Assembly: GCA_028687585.1 (NCBI GenBank) | Contig: JAQTZV010000007.1 | Coordinates: 124,001 to 188,000, forward strand | DNA from: Desulfuromonadaceae bacterium | Lineage (GTDB): Bacteria; Desulfobacterota; Desulfuromonadia; Geobacterales; Pseudopelobacteraceae | Length of the DNA: 64,000 nt | Direction: 5' to 3' | Part shown: piece after piece, positions 41,742 to 50,821 of the stretch | Layout: every line of letters begins with the position of its first letter | How positions within the stretch are numbered: the stretch's first letter is position 1 | Notes under the pieces: generated by a model | Database searches by the model: none | The model's input: the letters and a program-made list of their open reading frames with translations, nothing else | What the model was told of the DNA's origin: nothing | Program-made: the position numbers and the translations under genes

Positions 41742-41757
41742 GGGCACGAGCATTGCT
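41742..41757 (+). promoter_or_regulatory. Sigma-54 promoter of the Fe-ADH/HK/RR/moaA group
   Basis: GGGCACGAGCATTGCT matches TGGCAC-N5-TTGCT in all but the first base, with GG and GC 12 bp apart. It lies 82 bp upstream of the first alcohol dehydrogenase. The rest of 41211-41839 shows no supportable gene; ORFs there lack ribosome sites and known motifs. Confidence 0.8.
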
Positions 41758-41839
41758 TGTATATAGTGGTTGCACTGCACAATGCTTCTGTGGTGAGTTT
41801 GTTGCGTACGTGATGGTTTAAACCAAGAAAGGCCGGAAT

Positions 41840-43006
41840 ATGGAAATGAATCGGGACGGCACTTTGCATAATTATAAATTTGAGGTTCCTGAAATAATTT
41901 TCGGCAGAGGTATGTTGAGCCAGGTCGGGCCGTGCGCCCGCAGGCTTGGCGGCAAAAAAATTTTTCTGGTGAGTGACAAGGGGCTTTTCCATGCCGGTTG
42001 GGTTGATGTTGCCATGCGCAGCCTTCTGGGTGCCGGACTTGAATTTATATATTTTGACGGCATAACCCCGAACCCGAAGGATCATGAGGTGGATGACGGG
42101 GTCAGGGAATATCAGCGTCATGGCGCTGATGTCATAGTTGGCCTTGGCGGCGGCAGTTCCATGGATGCAGCAAAAGCTATCGCCATTCTTGTCTCCAATG
42201 GAGGAAATATCAGTGACTTTGAAGGTCCGGACCGGATCAACCGTCCCCTTCCGCCTCTTGTCCTCTGCCCGACAACCTGTGGCACCGGCTCCGATGTTTC
42301 CCAATTTGCCATTATCAGTGACACTGAGCATCTTCGTAAAATATGTATCATGAGCCGTTGTGTTGCTCCGGACATCAGCCTGACCGACCCGGACACCCTC
42401 TCGACCCTGCCGGATGAATTTGTTGGCACCACCGCAACCGATGCCCTCAGTCATGCCATGGAGGCCTTTTTTTCGATCGCCTCGACAACGCTTACCGATG
42501 TCCATGCCATCAAGGCACTGCGCCTTCTCGCCGGCAGTCTGGCAACAGCTGTTCACGAGCGGAGACCGGATGATCTGGAAAATCTGGCTCGAGCCAGCCT
42601 GCACGCCGGCATGGCCTTTTCGAATTCAATGCTCGGTATCGTCCATGCGTTGGCCCACCCGATCGGTGGTCTCTACGATGCGAACCATGGCAGCATTAAC
42701 GCGATCCTGCTGCCGGAGGTGATCCGCTACGATATTCCGGTGGTAACCGATAAGCTTCAGGAACTCGCCTGGGGGCTCGGACATCGCTCCAACGGAGATA
42801 TAACTGCCGCCAGTGAAAAAATTCAGGAGACCCTCGATTCACTTCTGGAGGCGAGTGGTGCCCCACGCAACCTCCGCAGCATCGGAGTTCTGCGCAAGGA
42901 CCTCCCGGAGCTGGCACGCCAGGCACTCAAGGATGTCTGTATCGTCACCTCCCCGCGGGAAGCTGATGAAGAGGATCTCCTGCGCATTCTTGAAAGGGCG
43001 TACTGA
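41840..43006 (+). CDS. Iron-containing alcohol dehydrogenase (first copy)
   Basis: This is a 388-aa group III ADH. The NAD-binding segment is VIVGLGGGSSMDAAKAIA (about residue 95); metal ligands lie in GTTATDALSHAMEAFF (Asp/His) and MLGIVHALAHPIGGLYDANH (two His). The reaction is NAD-dependent alcohol-aldehyde interconversion; substrate unknown. AAGAAAGGCCGG precedes the ATG. Its TGA overlaps the ATG of a sensor kinase by one base, and a sigma-54 promoter stands upstream, so the enzyme and its probable regulators share one transcript. Confidence 0.9.
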   Translation: MEMNRDGTLHNYKFEVPEIIFGRGMLSQVGPCARRLGGKKIFLVSDKGLFHAGWVDVAMRSLLGAGLEFIYFDGITPNPKDHEVDDGVREYQRHGADVIVGLGGGSSMDAAKAIAILVSNGGNISDFEGPDRINRPLPPLVLCPTTCGTGSDVSQFAIISDTEHLRKICIMSRCVAPDISLTDPDTLSTLPDEFVGTTATDALSHAMEAFFSIASTTLTDVHAIKALRLLAGSLATAVHERRPDDLENLARASLHAGMAFSNSMLGIVHALAHPIGGLYDANHGSINAILLPEVIRYDIPVVTDKLQELAWGLGHRSNGDITAASEKIQETLDSLLEASGAPRNLRSIGVLRKDLPELARQALKDVCIVTSPREADEEDLLRILERAY

Positions 43007-44223
43007 TGGATAAGATTGCCGTTCGGACAAAGATGGATGAATCATCGCTTGAGCGACTGCTTGGCCTGGACAATTCAAAAATCGGCTTCTATGCCGAGGT
43101 CAAGCAGAAAATTCATGAGCTGGAGGCAGCAAATTCCGGCTTACGCAGAAAAAGCAGCGAATTTCAGGCCATGTTCGATTCCATTAGTGATGGCGTTATT
43201 GTCTACGATAACAGCGGGATGGTGCAGCATAGAAACCACATCTGCCCACTGTATTTTCCTCAGGAGACTCTCCCCGGCTGTTCCTGTCGCGAGTTGTTTC
43301 ACCCACAGCAGGAATCAGCTCCGCTGGATTGCCCTGTAGAACGAGCCCTGGCCGGGGAACGAGTTGAAATATCAATTATGTCCGAACCGGTCGGAGTGAA
43401 GGCTCGCTACTTTGATGTTACCGCAACCCCGATCGAAGATTTTAAGGGCGAACAGAATCGTGCGCTCCTCTTTCTGCGCGAGGTCACTGAAAAACGACTT
43501 CAGGAACTACAGCTGATGCAGGCAGAAAAACTGTCAAGCATCGGAGTTCTGGCTGCCGGCGTCGCTCACGAAATCAACAATCCTCTCTCTTCGGTAGCGG
43601 GATATGCCGAGGCCCTGCTGAGGAGATTCAGCGATGAACACTCTCTGTGTGAAGATTCCCGGCTGGATGATTTCCCGAAATATCTGCAGGTGATCGTTCG
43701 CGAATCGTACCGATGTAAAGGCATCATCGACAGCCTGCTCTCCTTCAGCCGCAAGTCTGACGGCTCTGTCAGCAGCGTAAATATTAATGACGTACTGAGC
43801 GAAGTTCTGGAGTTGGTCCGGTACAAATCCCGCTACGAAAAAGTTGAGATAAAAACCAATCTTCAAAACGATCTTCCTGATATTGTTGGAGATCCGAGCG
43901 GCCTTCGTCAGGTCTGCATGAACCTTCTGATGAATGCATATCAAGCGATACAAGGCGCCGGAATAGTAGAAATATCCACCCGAACGAACAAGCAGTCGAT
44001 GGTGCTGTTCGAGATCAGAGATACCGGCTGCGGCATCTCTAAAGATGTCATCGACCAGATCTGGGATCCGTTTTACACCACCAAGGAAGTCGGGAAGGGT
44101 CTGGGACTTGGCCTGGCAGTGACATACAACATAATTAAGCGCCTTGGTGGTGATATCTGTGTAGAAAGCCAGGTTGGCAAAGGATCGAAATTTACCGTAA
44201 GGATGCCGCCATGCCCGAAATAG
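43006..44223 (+). CDS. PAS-domain sensor histidine kinase
   Basis: This is a 405-aa cytoplasmic kinase without membrane helices. A coiled-coil lead (about residues 20-50) is followed by a PAS domain with FDSISDGVIVYDNSGMVQHR and conserved cysteines (CPLYFPQE, GCSCRELFHP, LDCPVERAL). The HisKA phospho-His is in GVAHEINNPLSSVAGYAEAL (about residue 188), and the ATP-binding domain has RDTGCGIS and GKGLGLGLAV. The PAS cysteines could carry a redox or metal signal. It is coupled to the Fe-ADH before it and overlaps the response regulator after it by 13 bp. Confidence 0.9.
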   Translation: MDKIAVRTKMDESSLERLLGLDNSKIGFYAEVKQKIHELEAANSGLRRKSSEFQAMFDSISDGVIVYDNSGMVQHRNHICPLYFPQETLPGCSCRELFHPQQESAPLDCPVERALAGERVEISIMSEPVGVKARYFDVTATPIEDFKGEQNRALLFLREVTEKRLQELQLMQAEKLSSIGVLAAGVAHEINNPLSSVAGYAEALLRRFSDEHSLCEDSRLDDFPKYLQVIVRESYRCKGIIDSLLSFSRKSDGSVSSVNINDVLSEVLELVRYKSRYEKVEIKTNLQNDLPDIVGDPSGLRQVCMNLLMNAYQAIQGAGIVEISTRTNKQSMVLFEIRDTGCGISKDVIDQIWDPFYTTKEVGKGLGLGLAVTYNIIKRLGGDICVESQVGKGSKFTVRMPPCPK

Positions 44224-45602
44224 TTCGTATTGATACAAAGGTTCTTGTCGTCGAGGACGACAAGTCGCTCCGGGAGTTGCTGCAGATGGAGCTGTCCCGT
44301 TCCGGATATAAGGTAACCGCCACTTCGAGTGGTGAAGAGGGACTGGAAGCGTACCGGGAGGAGATATTCAACGTCGTTTTGCAGGATATACGCATGCCTG
44401 GTATGGATGGTGTTGAAACTCTGAAGTTGATGCGCATCGAGTCTACGATTCCGGAGATCATCATGTTCACCGGCCATGGCACTATTGAAACGGCCGTTGA
44501 ATGTATCAAGCTTGGCGCCTATGATTACCTTACCAAGCCGATAAAGCTCGATGAACTGGAGCTTCTGATCGACAAGGCGTGTGAAAAAAACCGTCTGCGG
44601 CTGGAAAATATAAACCTTAAAAAAGAGATACAGCGCTTTGAAAACCATCGCATAGTCGGCAAGAGCAGTGTGATTCAGAAGGTGATGGACACAGTGCAGC
44701 GCTGGGGGGTGACCGATGAACATGTGCTGATCACCGGAGAGAGCGGCACCGGCAAGGAGTTGATTGCCAGGGCGGTACATGACGCGAGTCGGCGCGCAAA
44801 CAAGCCGTTCGTGACGGTCAACTGTGGACGATTCGATGCAAATACAGCGGAGAGTGAGCTCTTTGGCCACATGCAGGGGGCTTTCACCGGCGCAAACAAA
44901 ATGCGTGCCGGCTTGTTTGAGCTGGCCGATACCGGCACCCTGTTTATGGATGAGATTTCGGAGATGCCGCTCGATGTTCAGGTCAAACTGCTGCGGATCC
45001 TCGAAACAAGTACCTTTCGGCGCATGGGCGGCAACCATGATATTCGTGTCAACGTCCGCTTTGTCTTCGCTTCGAACAAAATCCTGGCGGATTGCGTCAA
45101 CCGCGGTGAATTCAGAGAAGATCTTTATCACCGCATCAATCTGCTGCCGATTCCACTCCCGCCGCTGCGTCTGCGCACTGATGACATCATCCCGCTGGCG
45201 TGGTTCTTCATCCAGCAGTGTAACGAAAATGATTCCCGGAGTTGGGAAGTCACCGATGATGCCATGGCTTCACTCATCGCATACCAATGGCCCGGCAACG
45301 TCAGAGAGCTGCGTAACACCATGCGCAGAGCCTGTATTCTCGCCAATGAGCCGATAATCACGCCGGATCTGTTTCCGTTTGCACCGCAAAAAGCGGTGTA
45401 TGCGCCGCCATCAAACGTACCGCGCACTGAAAGTGCAACCTTCACTGCCTCGCCGCTCTGGGAGGTAGAGCGTGACCATATTCAGAAAGTTCTTGAACTG
45501 GTTGAGCAAAACAAAAGTCAGGCTGCGAAACTTCTGGAGATAGACCGGAAAACCCTTTACAGTAAGCTGGAACGCTACGGCTTGGAAACTCAAGGTACCT
45601 AA
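44211..45602 (+). CDS. NtrC-family sigma-54 response regulator
   Basis: This is a 463-aa protein. The receiver domain has KVLVVEDDKSLRELLQ and the phospho-Asp in VLQDIRMPGMDG (about residue 59). The AAA+ domain has GESGTGKELIARAVHD, the sigma-54 contact MQGAFTGANKMRAG and LFMDEISEMPLD. A Fis-type HTH ends it (NKSQAAKLLEIDRKTLYSKL). Its kinase partner is the overlapping PAS kinase, and perhaps also the second, orphan kinase at 53803. Likely targets are the sigma-54 promoters at 41742 and 48288. Confidence 0.93.
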   Translation: MPEIVRIDTKVLVVEDDKSLRELLQMELSRSGYKVTATSSGEEGLEAYREEIFNVVLQDIRMPGMDGVETLKLMRIESTIPEIIMFTGHGTIETAVECIKLGAYDYLTKPIKLDELELLIDKACEKNRLRLENINLKKEIQRFENHRIVGKSSVIQKVMDTVQRWGVTDEHVLITGESGTGKELIARAVHDASRRANKPFVTVNCGRFDANTAESELFGHMQGAFTGANKMRAGLFELADTGTLFMDEISEMPLDVQVKLLRILETSTFRRMGGNHDIRVNVRFVFASNKILADCVNRGEFREDLYHRINLLPIPLPPLRLRTDDIIPLAWFFIQQCNENDSRSWEVTDDAMASLIAYQWPGNVRELRNTMRRACILANEPIITPDLFPFAPQKAVYAPPSNVPRTESATFTASPLWEVERDHIQKVLELVEQNKSQAAKLLEIDRKTLYSKLERYGLETQGT

Positions 45603-45606
45603 TCTA

Positions 45607-46584
45607 ATGAAACTTCGCGACTCAATAGGTAGAACAATCAACTATTTGCGCCTCTCCGTGACGGACCGCTGCAACCTGCGCTGCAGTTACTGCATGCCGG
45701 AGGATGGCATAGGCAAGCATGCTCACGGTGACATCCTCAGCTACGAAGAGCTGTACGAGATTGCCCGTGTTGCCGTTTCCATCGGAATCGACAAAATCCG
45801 GATAACCGGCGGAGAGCCATTGGTGCGTAAAGGGATCATCGGCTTTTTACAGAAGTTGTCAGAAATTCATGGCTTGAAACAACTGGTGCTGACGACAAAC
45901 GGGGTGCTTCTTGCGGACATGGCTGCGGATCTTCATGCAGCCGGTGTACAGCGACTCAACATCAGCCTTGATTCTCTCAACCCGAAAACTTTTGCACAAA
46001 TATCCCGCTGCGGTGAGCTGGCCCCTGTTCTGGCAGGCATAGAAAGGGCGAAATCCTGCGGTTTCCCGATTAAACTCAACATGGTAGTAATGCGGGGCAT
46101 CAACGATCATGAAATCATGGACTTTGCCGCCCTGGCAACGACCTCTGCAACGACCGTCCGCTTTATTGAGTATATGCCGGCAATCCGTGAACAGGAGTGG
46201 CAGCGACATGTGGTTCCCGGGTCAGAAATTTTGGAGCGGCTGGCGCAGCGCTTTACTCTGATTCCTGTGGAACAGGCTGAAATGGCCGGCCCGGCACGGA
46301 ATTTCCGTATCCCCGGAGCTCCCGGCATCGTGGGTGTCATCACCCCGGTTTCTCATCATTTCTGTTCCGAGTGCAACCGGATCAGGGTCACCGCCACAGG
46401 GTTGGCCAAGGGATGTCTTTTTGACGGATCGCAGCTTGATCTGCGGGCAGCATTGCGGGCAGGCTCCAGTGCGCAGCTCGCCAATGTATTGAACGCACTT
46501 GTCAATTCAAAACCGGTACGGCATCAGATGAATCCTGACGAGTGCCATCATCAGGCATTCAGTATGGCCTCAATCGGCGGTTGA
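45607..46584 (+). CDS. moaA: GTP 3',8-cyclase, molybdenum/tungsten cofactor biosynthesis
   Basis: This is a 325-aa MoaA of normal length. It has the radical SAM motif TDRCNLRCSYCMPEDG, RITGGEPLVRKG, the auxiliary cluster HHFCSECNRIRVTATG plus GCLFDG, and the functional C-terminal Gly-Gly. With MoaC it makes cyclic pyranopterin monophosphate from GTP, the first step of Moco and W-cofactor synthesis. It lies 4 bp after the response regulator, so pterin synthesis is wired into the same sigma-54-controlled transcript as the alcohol dehydrogenase. No Moco-type riboswitch precedes it here. Confidence 0.95.
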   Translation: MKLRDSIGRTINYLRLSVTDRCNLRCSYCMPEDGIGKHAHGDILSYEELYEIARVAVSIGIDKIRITGGEPLVRKGIIGFLQKLSEIHGLKQLVLTTNGVLLADMAADLHAAGVQRLNISLDSLNPKTFAQISRCGELAPVLAGIERAKSCGFPIKLNMVVMRGINDHEIMDFAALATTSATTVRFIEYMPAIREQEWQRHVVPGSEILERLAQRFTLIPVEQAEMAGPARNFRIPGAPGIVGVITPVSHHFCSECNRIRVTATGLAKGCLFDGSQLDLRAALRAGSSAQLANVLNALVNSKPVRHQMNPDECHHQAFSMASIGG

Positions 46585-46895
46585 ACAGCAATACAGGCCG
46601 CTGCTGCTTTTTGCAACACTAACAAAATTCCTACCCCCTTTATGCGCCTGTCATCTTCAATTCTACGTAACAAACAACCGATAAATATAGCTTTTATCTA
46701 GCATGGGTACTATTGCTACAGTGTAGAAATAATACACATAGCGGTGCCGGAGTTGACACTCGACAAGCTGACTTCAGCGGCATTGGGTCGACTGACTGTG
46801 ATCAAAATGGTCTTTTCCCATTAACAGCACAACCAATTGATGGTACGGCTTATGCACCTATCCGACATGACAACTCAGGATTGGAGAGACGGATA

Positions 46896-47060
46896 ATGCC
46901 GTGGTATATGAAGCCCGACAAAACGTGCAAAATTTTACGCAGAATAGCCGCTCGACACCCACACGCAAAACTGGGGGATCTTCAGCTGGTGCTGGATCAT
47001 GTGACGCAACAGATCTGGAGAAAGCAGGAAAAATTTCATGCGACCTATTCAACCGATTGA
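46896..47060 (+). CDS. 54-aa small ORF overlapping a radical SAM gene
   Basis: ATG 46896 follows GGAGAGACGGATA. The product begins MPWYMKPDKTCKILRRIAAR, is basic and helical (LGDLQLVLDHVTQQIWRKQE), has one Cys and ends YSTD, overlapping the radical SAM start by 23 bp. It may be a peptide substrate, a partner or a leader for the SPASM protein. It could also be a chance frame, though the ribosome site and coupling support translation. The rest of 46585-46895 contains no gene that I can support. Confidence 0.45.
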   Translation: MPWYMKPDKTCKILRRIAARHPHAKLGDLQLVLDHVTQQIWRKQEKFHATYSTD

Positions 47061-48132
47061 GACACTTCGGCAATTTGGCTTGAAACCTCCCCGCATACTT
47101 ACAGTGGCAATCACTGATGCCTGCAATCTCGTCTGCAACCATTGCTGGGTCGAAGCTGGCGGGCTGAAGGTGCCTACTCACGTGCCAGAGCGGTTGTTAG
47201 AGCGTATGATTACAGAGTTTGCCGCTCTTGGTGGTGAAGGGCTTCGTGTCACAGGTGGCGAACCACTTTGTCATCCTGCCTGGCTCAACATCTTGCGATT
47301 TTCGCGTACGGCAGGACTTCGCACCCTCATTCTTCAGACAAACGGAATGCTGTTTACCGATGAACAGGTATCCGCACTGCAAGAACTGGACTTTCCGGGG
47401 CTTTCAATTGAAATCAGCCTGGACGGAGCGACGGCATTAACGCATGATCTGGTGCGGGGTGCGGGTGCTTTTGCCGGCACACTAAACGGAATTCTGAAAC
47501 TTGTACAAGAAGGGCTGGCCGGTCGCATATCTCTCTTTATGACCGAGATGCGCCACAATCTGGGAGATATCCCGGCACTGCTTGAGTTTGCCGAAAGCAT
47601 GGGCATTGGTTCATTTGTTAGTGGCGCTCTGGTCCGGTGCGGTCGGGCCTCCGATGGGAACAGCATGGTGCCTCCCGATAGTGACCAGTATCTTCGGCTG
47701 CTGGACTACTACGATAGCAATGTGCGATTTCGAGAACTCTACCGTAAAATTGGGACTATTGCCGCTATAGAGTGGCGGACAGACAACTCAGTCAGCCATG
47801 AGGGCTGTTCCTTTATTGAAAACCCCTATATTACGCCATCCGGAAGAATCTATCCCTGTCTGCTGTGCCACACCGATGAGTATTCCCTTACCGGTGTTTA
47901 CGAAAAGGGTCTCGCGGCAACTCTTATTGAAGGAGCTCCGCTCTGGTCGTCGTTGCACCGTATCAGCCGGGATCGCACCGATGCACTGTCGGAGTGCCGG
48001 GATTGCCCGGGAATGCCTTGTTGTGCCGGTGGCTGTATGGGACGGGCATGGGGAAGCTGCGGGAATTTTTTCGCCGCAGATGATCGCTGTGAAGTAAGAC
48101 GGACAATCTATCAGAATAGACAACTGTGTTGA
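47038..48132 (+). CDS. Radical SAM/SPASM-domain protein
   Basis: This is a 364-aa protein with the cluster motif TDACNLVCNHCWVEAG (about residues 24-35), RVTGGEPLCHPAWLN, and SIEISLDGATALTHD. The C-terminal SPASM region has CSFIENPYITPSGRIYPC, LCHTDEY, then CRDCPGMPCCAGGCMGRA with the multi-Cys auxiliary cluster site. Such proteins modify peptides or enzymes (sactipeptide, quinohemoprotein and mycofactocin-type maturases). The target is unknown; the overlapping 54-aa ORF and the nearby alcohol dehydrogenases are candidates. No promoter of its own is obvious. Confidence 0.85.
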   Translation: MRPIQPIETLRQFGLKPPRILTVAITDACNLVCNHCWVEAGGLKVPTHVPERLLERMITEFAALGGEGLRVTGGEPLCHPAWLNILRFSRTAGLRTLILQTNGMLFTDEQVSALQELDFPGLSIEISLDGATALTHDLVRGAGAFAGTLNGILKLVQEGLAGRISLFMTEMRHNLGDIPALLEFAESMGIGSFVSGALVRCGRASDGNSMVPPDSDQYLRLLDYYDSNVRFRELYRKIGTIAAIEWRTDNSVSHEGCSFIENPYITPSGRIYPCLLCHTDEYSLTGVYEKGLAATLIEGAPLWSSLHRISRDRTDALSECRDCPGMPCCAGGCMGRAWGSCGNFFAADDRCEVRRTIYQNRQLC

Positions 48133-48287
48133 AATTCCCCACTGTAGATAAAATCCATAGCCAAAAAATACCTATTGTGGACATTATTATATAAAACTGT
48201 TCCATATCACCCCGATCCTTCAGTCCTTCCCGCCACGTATTCGCAAAAACAAATCATAACTAGCTGAAATATTACAATAAAATAAGT

Positions 48288-48303
48288 TGGCATTCAACTT
48301 GCT
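48288..48303 (+). promoter_or_regulatory. Sigma-54 promoter upstream of the second Fe-ADH
   Basis: TGGCATTCAACTTGCT matches TGGCAC-N5-TTGCW with only one difference (T for C at -22). It lies about 200 bp upstream of the ADH start, giving a long leader. The rest of 48133-48505 has no gene. Confidence 0.78.
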
Positions 48304-48367
48304 AAAGATATAGGCAGCTCAACCATTATGAGCCAGAACTGTTGATACACGGTTCGTCAGCAATAGA

Positions 48368-48384
48368 TAGAGAAGGTCATAGAA
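48368..48384 (+). promoter_or_regulatory. 17-bp operator-like palindrome, copy 2
   Basis: CATAGAACCTGGTTATG is identical to the element at 41721-41737. Here it falls in the leader, about 65 bp downstream of the sigma-54 -12 box and 120 bp before the Fe-ADH start. Confidence 0.55.
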
Positions 48385-48505
48385 CCTGGTTATGAGGAGG
48401 TGGGAGCTAAATTTTTGAAAGGACAGATGTAGCGGTGAACGTAAGCAGTGCAATGCAATCACATCAACCCAAACGCAGCACACACCCAAAAAGGAGGTAG
48501 TACCC

Positions 48506-49711
48506 ATGTCACACAACAAAGACGTCAAACGAACCCTGAAGAATGAGAGACTGGAATACCCGATCAAAATGATGCACGCATATCCTTCTGTAAATGTCGG
48601 TTGGGGCGCACATACAATGGTTGGCAATGACGCCAAGGCTCTTGGCATGACCAATGCTCTGATCGTAACCACCGGCCTTCGCGGCACTGGTATCGTTGAG
48701 ACTATTCAGGGCGTGCTGAAGGCTGCCGGGGTTTCTTCAGAAGTATTTGACAAAGTAACTCCCAACCCGAAAGACCATGAAGTTATGGCCGGCGCCAAGG
48801 TATTGGCATCGGGCAAATTCGACGGCCTGATCAGCCTCGGCGGCGGCAGCTCCCACGACTGCTGCAAGGCCATCAAACTTGTTCACAGTCATGACGGCCA
48901 GGATGTTCGTAGTTTTGAAGGTGCTTTCAAAGCGACCAAGGCTAATTCGATCCCACAGCTTGCCATCAACACCACATCAGGAACAGGTTCGGAAGTTTCC
49001 TGTTTTTCGATCATCAACCACACCGATAAAAAGTACAAGATGGCCCTTTTTGATCCAAACTGTACGCCAAGCAAATCTGTCAATGATCCGTTGATTCATC
49101 AGTGCATGCCTGGCGACCTCGCCGGTTATACCGGTATGGATGCTCTTGCTCATGGCGTTGAAGCTATCACATCCCGTCTGGGTGTTGTCTCCGCTTACGG
49201 TCCTGGTCTGAGCGCAATATCCCTGATCTTCGGCAACCTGCGTCAATCGGCAATGAACAGAAACAACGACAAAGCCGTCGAAGCAATGGTTTGGGCTGAA
49301 ATGGCAGCTGCATACAGCTTCAACAGCGCCGGCCTCGGCCTTATTCACAGTATGGCTCACGCTTTGGGCGGTATGTACGATGCTCCTCACGGACTCTGCA
49401 ACGCTATCGGTCTTGGTCCGGTTATGACTTTCAACCTGCCTGCCTGCCCTGAACGCTTCAAGATGATGGCACAGGCTGCCGGAATCGATACAAACGGCAT
49501 GTCCGATATGAGAGCCGGTCAGGCATTTATTGATGCCTGCCTGGAGCTGAAAGCGGATCTCGGCATCACCAAGACCTTTACCGATCTTGGTCTGCTTGAA
49601 AAAGACGTCGAAGGACTGTCACGCTTCTCGGTTGCTGATATCTGTACAGAGGGCAACCCGACCGATACCGGTCTGCAGGACATGATCAAAATATTCCATC
49701 AGTGCATGTAA
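48506..49711 (+). CDS. Iron-containing alcohol dehydrogenase (second copy)
   Basis: This is a 401-aa group III ADH with GLISLGGGSSHDCCKAIKLV, TTSGTGSEVSCFSI, GYTGMDALAHGVEAIT and GLGLIHSMAHALGGMYDAPH, giving the Asp and three His metal ligands. It is more like the methanol/ethanol dehydrogenase branch than the first copy. A very strong ribosome site (AAGGAGGTAGTACCC) and rare-codon-poor coding suggest high expression. It stands alone with its own sigma-54 promoter, a shared operator and a strong terminator after it. It is a good candidate for the main catabolic alcohol dehydrogenase. Confidence 0.92.
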   Translation: MSHNKDVKRTLKNERLEYPIKMMHAYPSVNVGWGAHTMVGNDAKALGMTNALIVTTGLRGTGIVETIQGVLKAAGVSSEVFDKVTPNPKDHEVMAGAKVLASGKFDGLISLGGGSSHDCCKAIKLVHSHDGQDVRSFEGAFKATKANSIPQLAINTTSGTGSEVSCFSIINHTDKKYKMALFDPNCTPSKSVNDPLIHQCMPGDLAGYTGMDALAHGVEAITSRLGVVSAYGPGLSAISLIFGNLRQSAMNRNNDKAVEAMVWAEMAAAYSFNSAGLGLIHSMAHALGGMYDAPHGLCNAIGLGPVMTFNLPACPERFKMMAQAAGIDTNGMSDMRAGQAFIDACLELKADLGITKTFTDLGLLEKDVEGLSRFSVADICTEGNPTDTGLQDMIKIFHQCM

Positions 49712-49750
49712 TTTTTACCTGAATCATTGTTACTCCCATTGCAATGATAT

Positions 49751-49802
49751 GCCGCTGGCTCCGAAGGGTTGATGTCCCTCACCGGATGCCAGCGGCTTTT
49801 TT
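49751..49802 (+). terminator. Rho-independent terminator after the second Fe-ADH
   Basis: GCCGCTGGC and GCCAGCGGC form a 9-bp perfect stem around a 28-nt loop with a further small hairpin, followed by TTTTTT. It lies 40 bp after the ADH stop. Confidence 0.85.
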
Positions 49803-49916
49803 ATCGAAAAACGGTGCCATTGCTGAAAACCATAATAATGCTCTCGCATAGGCGTAAAGATTGCAAAGAAACAGCAGTGCAGAAAGGCTCACTAAATTCA
49901 ACGACACGAGGCCATC

Positions 49917-50819
49917 ATGATTACCGAACAAGGGGTTAAGGATTTTCTTCAAACAGGTGGATACATTGCCGATGACGCCATCGCCACCGCCGTTTTTCTG
50001 GCACTTCGTATGGAGAAGCCGATCTTGATCGAGGGGCCTCCCGGTGTCGGAAAGACCGGCCTTGCAAAGGCGCTCTCCTCTGCTCTCGATTTCCCCTTGG
50101 TGCGGTTGCAGTGCTACGAAGGAATCGACGAGGGGAAAGCTCTCTATGACTGGGAGTACGGCAAGCAGTTGCTCTACACCCAATTACTCCGCACCCAGCT
50201 TGACAATTACCTCTCCGTGTCGTCCGACCTGCGCGAAGCGGTAGAGCGCCTCTCAAGCGAAGAAAGCCTGTTCTTTTCCAAAAACTTCCTGGTACAGCGG
50301 CCGATTTTGCGCAGTTTCCTTTCTGAAAAGCGCTCCCTGCTGCTTATTGATGAGATCGACCGCTCCGATGACGAGTTCGAAGCGCTGCTGCTGGAGTGTC
50401 TGAGTGATTTCCAGGTCTCGATTCCTGAACTGGGGGTCATCGAGGCCAAGAGAAAGCCGCTCGTAATCCTGACCAGCAACGGCACGCGGATGATTTCAGA
50501 TGCGCTGCGCCGTCGCTGCCTGTATCTCTATATCGGATACCCCGACCTGGAGCGTGAAGTCGCCATTGTGCGGGTAAAATTCCCCGACCTTTGTGAGGAT
50601 CTTGCCCGTCAGATGGTGGCCTTCCTGCGTAAAGCGCGCGATTTGAATCTGCGTAAACCGCCAAGTGTTTCCGAAGCCCTTGACTGGGCCCAGGTTCTGT
50701 CAATAATGAAGGCGACGAAGCTTACGCCCGAGGTGGTCGCCAATACCGTCGGGGTGATCGCCAAGCACCAGACCGATCTGCAGAAGGTGACAGACCTGGC
50801 TGCACAGGAATTGAGCTGA
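49917..50819 (+). CDS. MoxR-family AAA+ ATPase
   Basis: This is a 300-aa ATPase with Walker A EGPPGVGKTGLAKAL (about residue 40), Walker B LLLIDEIDRSDDEFEALL and sensor RKPLVILTSNGTR. It starts at ATG 49917 and is followed after 2 bp by a VWA-domain gene. MoxR/VWA pairs (such as CoxD/CoxE) act as chaperones that insert metals or cofactors into enzymes. In this island a Mo hydroxylase or metal-dependent dehydrogenase may be the client. The exact client is not shown. Confidence 0.9.
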   Translation: MITEQGVKDFLQTGGYIADDAIATAVFLALRMEKPILIEGPPGVGKTGLAKALSSALDFPLVRLQCYEGIDEGKALYDWEYGKQLLYTQLLRTQLDNYLSVSSDLREAVERLSSEESLFFSKNFLVQRPILRSFLSEKRSLLLIDEIDRSDDEFEALLLECLSDFQVSIPELGVIEAKRKPLVILTSNGTRMISDALRRRCLYLYIGYPDLEREVAIVRVKFPDLCEDLARQMVAFLRKARDLNLRKPPSVSEALDWAQVLSIMKATKLTPEVVANTVGVIAKHQTDLQKVTDLAAQELS

Positions 50820-50821
50820 TC

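Noticed and set aside
46713-46895. N-terminal extension of the small ORF before the radical SAM gene
   Set aside because: No ribosome site at 46713 and the extra residues look non-coding; ATG 46896 has GGAGAG upstream.
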